From Candidatus Helarchaeota archaeon (GTDB lineage: Archaea; Asgardarchaeota; Lokiarchaeia; Helarchaeales; RDOG01): a DNA stretch of 38,543 nt. This document shows, in pieces, positions 16,994-24,712 of the stretch. The stretch is from contig JALGVI010000027.1 of the NCBI GenBank assembly GCA_029838215.1, positions 1 through 38,543 of the forward strand. The letters run 5' to 3'. Both the position numbers and the translations under genes were made by a program. The notes under the pieces were generated by a model, which was not told the DNA's origin, did not search any database, and was given only the letters and a program-made list of their open reading frames with translations. Position 1 is the first letter of the stretch; each line of letters begins with the position of its first letter.

Positions 16994-18061
16994 ATGAGCA
17001 AGGTTTTCATCACGGGCGGTCTTGGATTCATTGGGTCCAATATCGCTCATGATTGCTTAAACGGCACGGATCATGATGTCGTCATTTTTGATAATTTCTC
17101 AAGACAGGGTGTCGAAAAAAATGCAGAATGGTTACGGGCTAATCCCAATGCAGATCGCCTGAAGATCATTAAAGGAGACGTGGCGAAGGATTTTAATCTC
17201 TTGAAAAATGCAATGCAAGATGCTGAGATCATTTATCACGCGGCAGGTCAAGTTGCGGTGACTCTTGCCATTAAAGACCCCAGGCTTGACTTTGAAACAA
17301 ATGTCATCGGGACTTTCAATGTCTTAGAAGCCGCACGATTATCAAACGCGAACCCCATCATGCTCCAGACATCTACCAATAAGGTTTATGGGGATTGTGC
17401 CCTTGATTCGAGTGGAAATTTACAGGTTGTGGAAAAAGAAGACCGTTATGAGTTCAATGAAACAGAGGGCATCGATGAGAACTATCCGCTTGACCCAAAA
17501 GGCATCTATGGTTCGAGCAAGGCTGCAGGAGACAGTTATTGGCTCGATTATGCTCACGTTTACGGCATGAAAACCATCACGTTTCGAATGTCCTGCATCT
17601 ATGGTCCTCGACAGATGGCCACTTCAGACCAAGGATGGATTGCGTGGATGATTCTATGCAATGTCTTCGGCTTGCCCTTTACAGTCCATGGCAATGGAAA
17701 GCAAGTCAGGGACATTCTTTATATTTCAGATTTGATCCGGGCTTTTAACGCAGCCATTGATAACATTAGCACGTCCCGTGGAAAGCCGTATAATATTGGT
17801 GGCGGACCAAAAAACGCCATTTCTCTCATTAATTGCATGGCTCTAATTGAGAAATTTAGTGGCAAAAAAACCAAGAAAATATTTGATAAATGGCGGCGAG
17901 ATGATCAGAAAATATACATTTCAAACATTGACAAGATTAAAAAAGATTTAGGCTGGATACCATTAATCTCGAAAGACATCGGCGTGCATAAAATGCATGA
18001 ATGGATAATTGCAAATCAAAATTTGTATTCCTATCTTCGAAAGAAAGAAAAAACATCGTGA
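16994..18061 (+). CDS. CDP-paratose 2-epimerase-like NDP-sugar epimerase
   Basis: An extended SDR of 355 residues with intact elements: ITGGLGFIGSN at the N-terminus, FDNFSRQGVEKNAEWL, YHAAGQVAVTLAIKDP, STNKVYGD, the catalytic motif YGSSK, and GPRQMATSDQGWIAWMI followed by GNGKQVRDILYISDL. The STNKVYGD, DQGW and GKQVRD blocks are those of tyvelose epimerases (CDP-paratose 2-epimerase, RfbE type). This enzyme probably inverts C2 of an NDP-deoxyhexose used for surface glycans or N-glycans. It lies 73 bases after its Tyr-less paralogue, and the two may act as a heteromer. ATG 16994 was preferred over GTG 16985. Confidence 0.9.
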   Translation: MSKVFITGGLGFIGSNIAHDCLNGTDHDVVIFDNFSRQGVEKNAEWLRANPNADRLKIIKGDVAKDFNLLKNAMQDAEIIYHAAGQVAVTLAIKDPRLDFETNVIGTFNVLEAARLSNANPIMLQTSTNKVYGDCALDSSGNLQVVEKEDRYEFNETEGIDENYPLDPKGIYGSSKAAGDSYWLDYAHVYGMKTITFRMSCIYGPRQMATSDQGWIAWMILCNVFGLPFTVHGNGKQVRDILYISDLIRAFNAAIDNISTSRGKPYNIGGGPKNAISLINCMALIEKFSGKKTKKIFDKWRRDDQKIYISNIDKIKKDLGWIPLISKDIGVHKMHEWIIANQNLYSYLRKKEKTS

Positions 18062-18213
18062 GTTCTTCGTTCGGTTTGTAGGGGCAGATATCTTTTCTTT
18101 AATGAAACAAATCAGACAGTTTGCACCAATGATCTGATTTTTAAACTTGTTGAATGATTGTTTTGACATAGAATAAGTTAATTCTAGAACATATTTAGTA
18201 GGAGGTATTTGAC

Positions 18214-18690
18214 TTGAAGGAATATTATCCGACGATTTTTGAGAAATATTATCCAGAAATAGAGGCTTCTCTCGAGGATGAAAACCCCATATATCGATTT
18301 GTTGGAGTCTATGCAGAAAAGACGTTTACAAAAAACATTTCGCTGAAAGGTCTTTTTGTTTTCACGGATAAAAACATATATTTTCGCGGTAAAGCCAAGG
18401 CATCCTTTAATAAGGGTTGGGTTGACTATGCCCGTTCGGGTTCCAAGCAATTCGTGATGAAATATCCATTGGAAGCTTTGCGAGTTCTCAAGCAAGGAGG
18501 AAGCAAGTTCGTGATAAAATACGATTTAGGCTATACTCATGGAGAGAAATACGCAGGTAAGCTTAAAAAAATGGTAATGACGGTGAACAGGGGAAAAGAC
18601 GAAAAAGGCAAGGAACCAAAAGAAGAATGGCTGGGACGCATTGAAGAAATTAGAAAATTTATAGACGAAGCGATTGCGAAAAATTCCTGA
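18214..18690 (+). CDS. Hypothetical protein with possible PH/GRAM-like domain
   Basis: A 158-residue soluble protein that I do not recognise by name. The central part (SLKGLFVFTDKNIYFRGK, then YPLEALRVLK and KFVIKYDLG) alternates strands like bacterial PH or GRAM domains, where a phrase of the kind G-hydrophobic-x-hTxxxhhh is common; a basic loop and the helix WLGRIEEIRKFIDEAI close it. Such folds often bind membranes or proteins. The TTG start is well supported by GGAGGT seven bases upstream. It stands alone between the epimerase and the zinc-ribbon gene, all on the same strand. Confidence 0.7.
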   Translation: MKEYYPTIFEKYYPEIEASLEDENPIYRFVGVYAEKTFTKNISLKGLFVFTDKNIYFRGKAKASFNKGWVDYARSGSKQFVMKYPLEALRVLKQGGSKFVIKYDLGYTHGEKYAGKLKKMVMTVNRGKDEKGKEPKEEWLGRIEEIRKFIDEAIAKNS

Positions 18691-18765
18691 AATGACAACT
18701 ATTAATTTGCTTTTCCTTTTTTTTCATTAGAAAAAATTTCCGATTATTATCTCGGCTGAAGAAGA

Positions 18766-19395
18766 ATGAGACAAGAAGAACAGGTTCAAGAAGAATTCCA
18801 TGAACTCTTAAACAGGATCAGGTGCAAGAGAAAGCGGTGCTCAGGACAAACTTTGGTACCGATCAAAATTTACGAAAAATCAAAATTTATTATTTCAGTA
18901 TTTCGTTGCCCGATTTGTCTAAAGAAGTATAACATTAGTTTTCCTTTAGACGTGCTTGAGGAATTGTTAGAATTAGTTAAATTTTCTTATTTTTATTGCG
19001 ATGTATGCGGAACTGATAATTTCGAGAAGTATACTCACGGATACGAAGCAAACCTAAGCAGACATAGAATTTTAATGAAGTGCAAGAAATGTAAAAAATT
19101 ACGTGCTAAAATTGCAACTAACAGGATCTGGAATGAAATTGCCAGTCGCGCTCATAAAGCATATAATAAGAGTTTTCCGGAGATAGAAGAAGTCGTGGAG
19201 GCTTTTGAAGAGAGACTGCCTTCACGAGCTATCGAAATGTGTCCCGAATGTAGCTTTCCTCTCAAACCGGATCATGTCTTTTGTGATAACTGTGGATTAC
19301 AAATAAGATGCGTGCAATGCAATGCAATCATACCTCAAAATTCCCTGTTCTGTGTGGAGTGTGGGACGAAGTTAGTCAAATCAGTAGATGAGTGA
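18766..19395 (+). CDS. Multi-zinc-ribbon protein
   Basis: A 209-residue protein with many CxxC knuckles. Cys20/Cys25 and C48-x2-C51 could form a first zinc site; C78-x2-C81 and C106-x2-C109 a second; C159/C162 with C173/C176 and C182/C185 with C196/C199 form a C-terminal double zinc ribbon (DZR) of the kind common in archaea. A helical linker of about 45 residues separates the two halves. No enzymatic motif is seen. Such proteins usually act as protein or nucleic-acid interaction modules. It converges with the longin-like lysine-tail gene, which ends 32 bases away. Confidence 0.8.
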   Translation: MRQEEQVQEEFHELLNRIRCKRKRCSGQTLVPIKIYEKSKFIISVFRCPICLKKYNISFPLDVLEELLELVKFSYFYCDVCGTDNFEKYTHGYEANLSRHRILMKCKKCKKLRAKIATNRIWNEIASRAHKAYNKSFPEIEEVVEAFEERLPSRAIEMCPECSFPLKPDHVFCDNCGLQIRCVQCNAIIPQNSLFCVECGTKLVKSVDE

Positions 19396-19427
19396 TGTTT
19401 TATCGAACTCAAAGATCCTGAATTTTA

Positions 19428-20735
19428 TCAAATTTTTTTCTTTTTCTTTGTTTTTTTGCTTTTCTTCGCTTTTTTTGCAGTTTTAGATTTTTTCGTTTTT
19501 TTCACTTTTTTCTTTTTGGCTTTTTTGAATTTCTTTTTCTTTTTCTTTTTCTTGGCTTTTACGGGTTTTTTCTTCAGGTCTTCGGGTTTGATGTTGAAAA
19601 GACGTCTTAATTCGTCTTCGATCTTTTTATCCTTGACTTTTTCTTTAATTTCGTCCTTAGGGATGAAAATCAGGTTTGACAGGTCTTGTATAGCCCGACT
19701 TTTAACAGAAGCAGATCTCGTTTTCAGGTAAGAGATGAAGGATTTTCGTGCCCGTTCCCGATCGTCTCCAGATAGGTTGTTGCATTTCGAGATGAAGTTT
19801 AAATCATTTTTTAGAAGCGATGAGATTGCCGAGATCTGCTGTTCGGTATTTGCTTCACCTTTATATGTTCGAAAAAAGAGCATCGTCGTTCCTCGGTCGG
19901 ATAATTCCGCAATGCGTTCGGAGATTGCAGAGATGTAAGAATCAAAGGATGATGCAATGAGCGAGAGTTTTTCCTCTAGCTGTTCCAATGCGGCATCATC
20001 CAACTGTTTTCGTAATGTTCTAAGTTTTTTTTGCTGTCCCATGATGATCTTTTTCTTTTCTTTGATTTGAGCAGCATAGTTCTTGATTTTTCGGATGTCC
20101 TGAGAGTCAATGGAAGCGAGATCGAGATTACTCAATTCGAAGCTGAACTTCAATGCTTCGGCAAGTTCCTGGCGTGATGCACCGAGTTCCGCAAATTCCG
20201 TGATTAGTGCTTGGACTTCTTGGATGGTTTTTTGCAATTGTTGGATTTTATTTTCAGCATCGAGTAGTTTTTGAATGATTTTACAAAATTCGGAGTGAAA
20301 ATTTTCTAGAAAGGTATCGATGGCATCAGAACCTTTATTTTTGGCTTCAATCTTCGTGATTATTTTGGTAACTTCGGTTAAATGTTCTTCGAATAGGTCA
20401 ACATTCTTATGCACGATGGAATCAGCATCCTCTGTAAAAAGCAGGGAGAGCGTGGCATTACGGGCGCCACCCCGTGCAGTCGAATCCTGAATTTCGAAAA
20501 ATTTCACGAGTGCAAGCATGTCAATCGTCGTGAGAGGAACAATTGAAACGAGTTCAGGCACCTCACCTTTATCACCAGCCATGATATTCATTGTTTTTAA
20601 AGCAACTAATTGTTTAACATTTACAGGTTGGTTTGGATACCATGCCATTGGTTTTGGTCCGATTTTCTCGAATCGAGAATAAATGACGCCCTTAAAAATA
20701 TCAACGGGACTCCCTACACCTGCTTCGTCAACCAT
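19428..20735 (-). CDS. Longin-like domain, coiled coil and polylysine tail protein
   Basis: A 435-residue protein. Residues about 12-125 (FKGVIYSRFEKIGPKPMAWYP, ALKTMNIMAG, LVSIVPL, RGGARNATLSLLF) have the strand-helix order of longin/roadblock-like domains widespread in Asgard archaea. Residues about 125-290 are largely helical with heptad-like stretches (AENKIQQLQKTIQEVQALI and KEKKKIIMGQQKKLRTLRKQL), and a further helical region follows. The last 45 residues are mostly Lys with Ala, Thr and Ser, like a histone H1 tail, and would be very basic and disordered. Binding to acidic lipid, DNA or RNA is likely through the tail. It may be a membrane- or GTPase-associated scaffold; the function is not known. 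Confidence 0.82.
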   Translation of the reverse strand: MVDEAGVGSPVDIFKGVIYSRFEKIGPKPMAWYPNQPVNVKQLVALKTMNIMAGDKGEVPELVSIVPLTTIDMLALVKFFEIQDSTARGGARNATLSLLFTEDADSIVHKNVDLFEEHLTEVTKIITKIEAKNKGSDAIDTFLENFHSEFCKIIQKLLDAENKIQQLQKTIQEVQALITEFAELGASRQELAEALKFSFELSNLDLASIDSQDIRKIKNYAAQIKEKKKIIMGQQKKLRTLRKQLDDAALEQLEEKLSLIASSFDSYISAISERIAELSDRGTTMLFFRTYKGEANTEQQISAISSLLKNDLNFISKCNNLSGDDRERARKSFISYLKTRSASVKSRAIQDLSNLIFIPKDEIKEKVKDKKIEDELRRLFNIKPEDLKKKPVKAKKKKKKKKFKKAKKKKVKKTKKSKTAKKAKKSKKTKKKKKI

Positions 20736-20844
20736 TTACACACCAGACTCGAAATCCAGATTTCACCATGGTTTCTTTTCCTAGTTTAAATTCAAAGAAA
20801 ATTTATTTTTAAACAGCCTCGGTCAAGTAATTTCATTCATTCTA

Positions 20845-20863
20845 ATTTATTCGTAGAATAAAT
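20845..20863. repeat. 8-bp perfect inverted repeat in divergent intergenic space
   Basis: ATTTATTC and GAATAAAT flank a three-base spacer GTA. It lies between the longin/polylysine gene and the C_GCAxxG_C_C gene, which are divergently transcribed. The core TTCGTAGAA also occurs partly in the leader near 14806-14815. It could be an operator, but A+T-rich DNA produces such repeats often. Confidence 0.4.
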
Positions 20864-20952
20864 ATTATGTTAATCAGATTTTTAATTAATCTAAAATCAA
20901 GAATTATAATTCCTTATTCAAAGATGGCAAGTAAAATATTGAAGAGATCAAA

Positions 20953-21468
20953 ATGAGCGATATAGATCCAATACAGGAAAAGTTTGCAGCAAAAGTGGAA
21001 GAGCTCAAGCGAGTCCTGCCGATAAAGTATGAGGGATCCAATTTTTCGGATCAGAATTGTGCCGCCTTGACCATGACTGCATTGTTAGAAGTGCTTGGTA
21101 TTGAAGATCAAAATGCGATAAACATGGCATCATGCACGGCGAGCGTTGCGGGCGTGTGTGGTGCGGTTAATGCGGGATTAATGGGAGTGGGCATGATCAT
21201 AGGAGGGCGCGGAAAGAAGCGAGTCCATCAGTTAAAAGCGGCTACAGAGGCTTTGAAGTTCCTCAGAAGATTTGAAAAGAAGTTTGGCTCCTATCAATGT
21301 AAGGTATTGACGGGAGGATTGGACTTGCGTAAAATGGACGACATGACCCGATATATCAAAGAAAATAAATGGAAAAAAACTTGTCATTATTTTGTAATTG
21401 AAAGCATCGATCTTTTGGGCAAGTTATTTAAAAAACCGCTAAAACGGCATTTCTCAAACATTCAGTAG
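20953..21468 (+). CDS. C_GCAxxG_C_C family redox protein
   Basis: A 171-residue helical protein of the putative redox-active family named for its cysteine pattern. The key Cys residues are visible: C36 in QNCAAL, C61, C69 in the block VCGAVNAGLMGVGM (the CGA-x2-G signature), and two distal ones, C116 and C144. No haem or Fe-S spacing is evident; members are thought to use the cysteines for metal or redox chemistry, and some lie beside metal or selenium genes, which is not the case here. The ATG has a GAAGAGATC stretch upstream. It is followed by the convergent enoyl-CoA hydratase gene. Confidence 0.85.
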   Translation: MSDIDPIQEKFAAKVEELKRVLPIKYEGSNFSDQNCAALTMTALLEVLGIEDQNAINMASCTASVAGVCGAVNAGLMGVGMIIGGRGKKRVHQLKAATEALKFLRRFEKKFGSYQCKVLTGGLDLRKMDDMTRYIKENKWKKTCHYFVIESIDLLGKLFKKPLKRHFSNIQ

Positions 21469-21531
21469 TGTACCTAATGTCATTTTCGTTTCACTGGCAT
21501 CGGAAGATCGTTAATTAATTAGCTCTTTTAA

Positions 21532-22290
21532 TCATTTTTTCCTATTTTTTCTCAGAAAATTCTCAACCAAGTCCTTTGATTGTTCGGTTTCCTTTAGCTC
21601 ATGAATAAAGTCCAGTTCCAGATTTAGTCCTTCATTAATTCCTTTCATCACGGAATTATTTATTGCCTTTTTTGCTAATTTTAGTGCGTGAGGGCTTTTT
21701 TTTGCAAGTTTGCGTGCCAATTTCGTGGTTTCTTCATTCAATTTGGATCGAGGAACCATCTTGTTTATCAGACCGATTTTTTCTGCTTTGCTTGCATCGA
21801 TGAAATCCCCAGTCATTATCATTTCAAGAGCTCTTGCTTTTCCGATCAATCGAGGTAATCTTTGCGTGCCGCCTGCCGCAGGAATTATGCCCAGATTAAT
21901 TTCAGGAAATCCAAATGATGAATTTTCCGTGGCAATTCGAAAATCGCAGGCTAACGCCAGTTCAGCTCCGCCACCGAGTGCATAACCATTAATTGCTGCG
22001 ATCACGGGCTTTTTTGAATTTTCGATTTTATTTGTAATTTCTTGCAATGGTCTAAAATCTTCCTTTGATCTAGTTGCAAACTCCTCCACGTCGTCTCCTG
22101 CTATAAAAGATTTTTCGCCGGCACCCGAAATTATGATGACACGGATCTTGTCATCATGTTCGAGACAATCTAGAGCATCCAGAAATTCCTGTTTTACTAA
22201 TTTATTGAAAGCATTCATTTTTTCGGGTCGATTGACCGTGATGTATCCGAGGTCTTCGTCTTTTTTGAGAATTACGTGCTTGTACGTCAT
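21532..22290 (-). CDS. Enoyl-CoA hydratase/isomerase (crotonase) family protein
   Basis: A 252-residue crotonase. It carries the oxyanion-hole segment EKSFIAGDDVEEF, the block VIAAINGYALGGGAELALACDFRIA with the first catalytic Glu (GGGAELAL), and the second catalytic Glu in FPEINLGIIPAAGGTQRLPRLIG. Both Glu residues needed for hydration are present, so it is probably a true enoyl-CoA hydratase that hydrates trans-2-enoyl-CoA in beta-oxidation. It is the last gene of a three-gene operon; an in-frame ATG at 22314 overlaps the preceding stop, but 22290 fits the family start and has GTGA upstream. Confidence 0.92.
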   Translation of the reverse strand: MTYKHVILKKDEDLGYITVNRPEKMNAFNKLVKQEFLDALDCLEHDDKIRVIIISGAGEKSFIAGDDVEEFATRSKEDFRPLQEITNKIENSKKPVIAAINGYALGGGAELALACDFRIATENSSFGFPEINLGIIPAAGGTQRLPRLIGKARALEMIMTGDFIDASKAEKIGLINKMVPRSKLNEETTKLARKLAKKSPHALKLAKKAINNSVMKGINEGLNLELDFIHELKETEQSKDLVENFLRKNRKK

Positions 22291-22310
22291 TTTCTTCACT
22301 AAATCAACAA

Positions 22311-23165
22311 TCATTCATACTCATAGAAGCCTTTCTTCGATTTTCTACCGAGCAACTTGCCGTGCACCATTTTAGTTAAGAGAGGACTTGGCCTGTAAGC
22401 ATCACCCAGTTCTTTAGACAGGTACCGACCGATATGTAGATACACGTCGTTTCCGATTAAATCAGCCAATTCTAATGGTCCCATTGGAAAATTAAAAGCC
22501 AATTTACAGGCAGTATCTATATCTTCTGCGCTTGCCACACCCTGCATTAACATGTTAACAGCTTCATTAGCCATGACGTATATAAGACGTGATGTAACAA
22601 AGCCGGGCGAATCGTTTACAGTCACGACGACTTTTTTTAGGCTTTCTGAGAAGGTTTTCGATTGCTTCACGACATCCTCGGATGTATTAACTCCTTTAAC
22701 CAGTTCAATTAATTTCATGACTGGAGCGGGATTAAAGAAATGAATTCCAATAATCCTGTTTTGATGCCTTGCCAAAGATGCCATTTCCGTGATGCTCAAG
22801 GAAGAAGTATTCGAAGCGAGAATCACGTCAGGAGAGCATGTTTCATCGAGTTCCTTGAAAAGATCCTTTTTAAGATTCATGTCTTCGAAAACTGCTTCAA
22901 TTACGATGTCAGCGTCCTTCGCGGCTTCAGTTCTCACGGTAAATGATTTGATTCGATTAATTACCTTGTCGGCTTCTTCCTCCGTCATTTTATTCCTTGC
23001 AACAAAAAAGCGTTCGAGATTTTTTTTGATGGCTGCAATGGCTTTAGAAAGAATTTCATCATTAACATCAACAAGGTTCACGTTGTAACCAGAACTGGCA
23101 CATAATTGGGCAATTCCTGCTCCCATTGTTCCTGCACCAATAACGCAAACGTTCTTTATTGTCAT
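22311..23165 (-). CDS. 3-hydroxyacyl-CoA (3-hydroxybutyryl-CoA) dehydrogenase
   Basis: A 284-residue single-chain dehydrogenase of standard length. The NAD-binding motif is VIGAGTMGAGIAQ, and the catalytic region shows ASNTSSLSIT, then IGIHFFNPAPVMKLIELV with the catalytic His and NPAPVM of the family. NDSPGFVTSRL and FPMGPLELADLIG are the C-terminal dimer-domain signatures. It oxidises 3-hydroxyacyl-CoA to 3-oxoacyl-CoA with NAD, or the reverse. Its start overlaps the BadI-like gene's stop, and its stop overlaps the hydratase's possible upstream start, so the three genes are tightly co-expressed. ATG 23165 has AGGTGAT upstream; TTG 23171 is an alternative. Confidence 0.94.
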   Translation of the reverse strand: MTIKNVCVIGAGTMGAGIAQLCASSGYNVNLVDVNDEILSKAIAAIKKNLERFFVARNKMTEEEADKVINRIKSFTVRTEAAKDADIVIEAVFEDMNLKKDLFKELDETCSPDVILASNTSSLSITEMASLARHQNRIIGIHFFNPAPVMKLIELVKGVNTSEDVVKQSKTFSESLKKVVVTVNDSPGFVTSRLIYVMANEAVNMLMQGVASAEDIDTACKLAFNFPMGPLELADLIGNDVYLHIGRYLSKELGDAYRPSPLLTKMVHGKLLGRKSKKGFYEYE

Positions 23166-23167
23166 TA

Positions 23168-23965
23168 TCAATCACCTTGACCCATTTTTTTTCTAAAATT
23201 GGGTTTTCGTTTTTCTAAAAACGCATTTTTTCCTTCGACGGCTTCTTCCGTGCCGTAATATAAAGAGAGCCCTCCCACGCCTAAATGAGTGATGCCAGTT
23301 GTTCCATCAGTTTCTGCCAGAAATGCATATTTTAGCATTTTGAGTGCTGTAGGGCTTTTTTCCAAGAGTTCTTGACACCATCGGTCAACCTCTTCATCCA
23401 GTTTTTCCATTGGTACAACGGCATTCACGAGTCCAATTTGGAGAGCCTGTTGAGCGGTATAGCGGCGACAAAGAAACCAGATTTCTTTTGCTCGTTTCAT
23501 GCCTACGGCTCGCATTAAATCACCAGTTCCATATCCCGGATCGAAAGACCCCACTCGCGGTCCAGCTTGCCCAAGTTGTGCATGTTCAGCAGCAATACTA
23601 AGGTCGCAGACCACGTGCCATACGTGTCCTCCTCCTATTGCATATCCATTTACTCGTGCAATAACGGGTTTTGGCAAGGTACGGATCTGGTGAGTCACGT
23701 GTTGCCAGCCGACCTCTAACGGTAGTAGGTAAGTTCCTTTATAACCGCCTTTCTCGCGTGTCGTCTGATCTCCTCCAGTACAGAATGCCTTGTCTCCAGC
23801 ACCAGTAAACACGACCACGCCAATATCATTATCCATGCATCTATTAAACGCATCGATTAACTCATGAACGGTATGCTGAGTGCATGCGTTATAGCGTTGG
23901 GGTCGGTTTATTGTTATTCGAGCAATACCATTCTTTTTTTCAAATAAAATATCTTCATATGTCAA
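23168..23965 (-). CDS. BadI/MenB-like crotonase (probable 2-ketocyclohexanecarboxyl-CoA hydrolase)
   Basis: A 265-residue crotonase-fold protein different from its neighbour. The sequence follows BadI closely: TINRPQRYNA, GAGDKAFCTGGDQ, KPVIARVNGYAIGGGH, then VGSFDPGYGTGDLMRAVG and AKEIWFLCRRYTAQQA, ending EGKNAFLEKRKPNFRKK. BadI opens the ring of 2-ketocyclohexane-1-carboxyl-CoA to pimelyl-CoA in anaerobic benzoate and cyclohexanecarboxylate breakdown; the same fold in MenB closes a ring in menaquinone synthesis. The linkage to a hydroxyacyl-CoA dehydrogenase and enoyl-CoA hydratase favours ring cleavage over MenB. The TTG start has GGAG about ten bases upstream. Confidence 0.85.
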   Translation of the reverse strand: MTYEDILFEKKNGIARITINRPQRYNACTQHTVHELIDAFNRCMDNDIGVVVFTGAGDKAFCTGGDQTTREKGGYKGTYLLPLEVGWQHVTHQIRTLPKPVIARVNGYAIGGGHVWHVVCDLSIAAEHAQLGQAGPRVGSFDPGYGTGDLMRAVGMKRAKEIWFLCRRYTAQQALQIGLVNAVVPMEKLDEEVDRWCQELLEKSPTALKMLKYAFLAETDGTTGITHLGVGGLSLYYGTEEAVEGKNAFLEKRKPNFRKKMGQGD

Positions 23966-24165
23966 GATCTTCGTCTCCGTTCTTTTTTTTAAAATCCCAG
24001 TTATTTCTTATCTTCAATTCTCATTCTAAAACATTTATAATTATTCTTTCCGATAACATTACAAAGACGGCATTTCATTTCTCATCAAAATATTGGAACT
24101 TCATCATTAGTTTAAAAAGAAACTCAATTAAGTTTGACAAATCACTGAAGGAGAAGGCTCAGCCA

Positions 24166-24708
24166 ATGGCACTGATTTATTTAACAAGGAAAAAAGCTTT
24201 GGCAATCCTTAAAAAAGAAGGGCTGAGCAAGAATATAATTGAACATTCAATAAAAGTCTCAAAAAAAGCCGTCAAGCTTGCTAAGAAAATTAGGGTTAAA
24301 GTTCCTGACGTGGACGTGGATTTAGTAGAAATAGGGGCATTATTGCACGATTTAGGGCGGTCAAGGCGTCACGATTGGGAGCACGGTATTGAAGGTGCCA
24401 AGATTATCCGAACTCTTGACGTGCAAAACAAGGAGAAGTTGGCAAGAATTGCAGAAACACATCTATTAGGGGGATTAAGTCCAGAAGATTGTCGAGAAGT
24501 TGGCATTCCCGAAGGAAATTATGTTCCCGAGACACTAGAAGAAAAAATAGTATCACATGCGGATAAGTTAACGAAGGGATCTCATTACGTTTCGCTAGAA
24601 GAACGATTTGAAATTTGGTTCGAAAAATATGGTCAAACGCGCATTTTGGAAGAAGCATTCAGACGTGCAAAAAAAACGGAAGAGGAAATTCAGAAATTAT
24701 TGATATGA
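24166..24708 (+). CDS. HD-domain protein, archaeal TIGR00295-like
   Basis: A 180-residue HD-superfamily protein. The metal-binding HD signature is ALLHDLGRSRRHDWEHGIEGAK, with an upstream His in IIEHSIKVS and a later Asp in VSHADKLTKGS, giving the H...HD...D set. The size and the flow of motifs (LTRKKALAILKKEG at the N-terminus) match the archaeal HDIG family TIGR00295. HD proteins of this type are phosphohydrolases on nucleotides or related phosphoesters; the substrate is not known. ATG 24166 has GGAGAAGG upstream; the open frame extends much further back without homology, so the longer start at 23884 was not used. Confidence 0.88.
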   Translation: MALIYLTRKKALAILKKEGLSKNIIEHSIKVSKKAVKLAKKIRVKVPDVDVDLVEIGALLHDLGRSRRHDWEHGIEGAKIIRTLDVQNKEKLARIAETHLLGGLSPEDCREVGIPEGNYVPETLEEKIVSHADKLTKGSHYVSLEERFEIWFEKYGQTRILEEAFRRAKKTEEEIQKLLI

Positions 24709-24712
24709 TGAT

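Noticed and set aside
19456..19731. Phe-rich plus-strand frame opposite the lysine tail
   Set aside because: It is the antisense shadow of Lys codons with no ribosome site.
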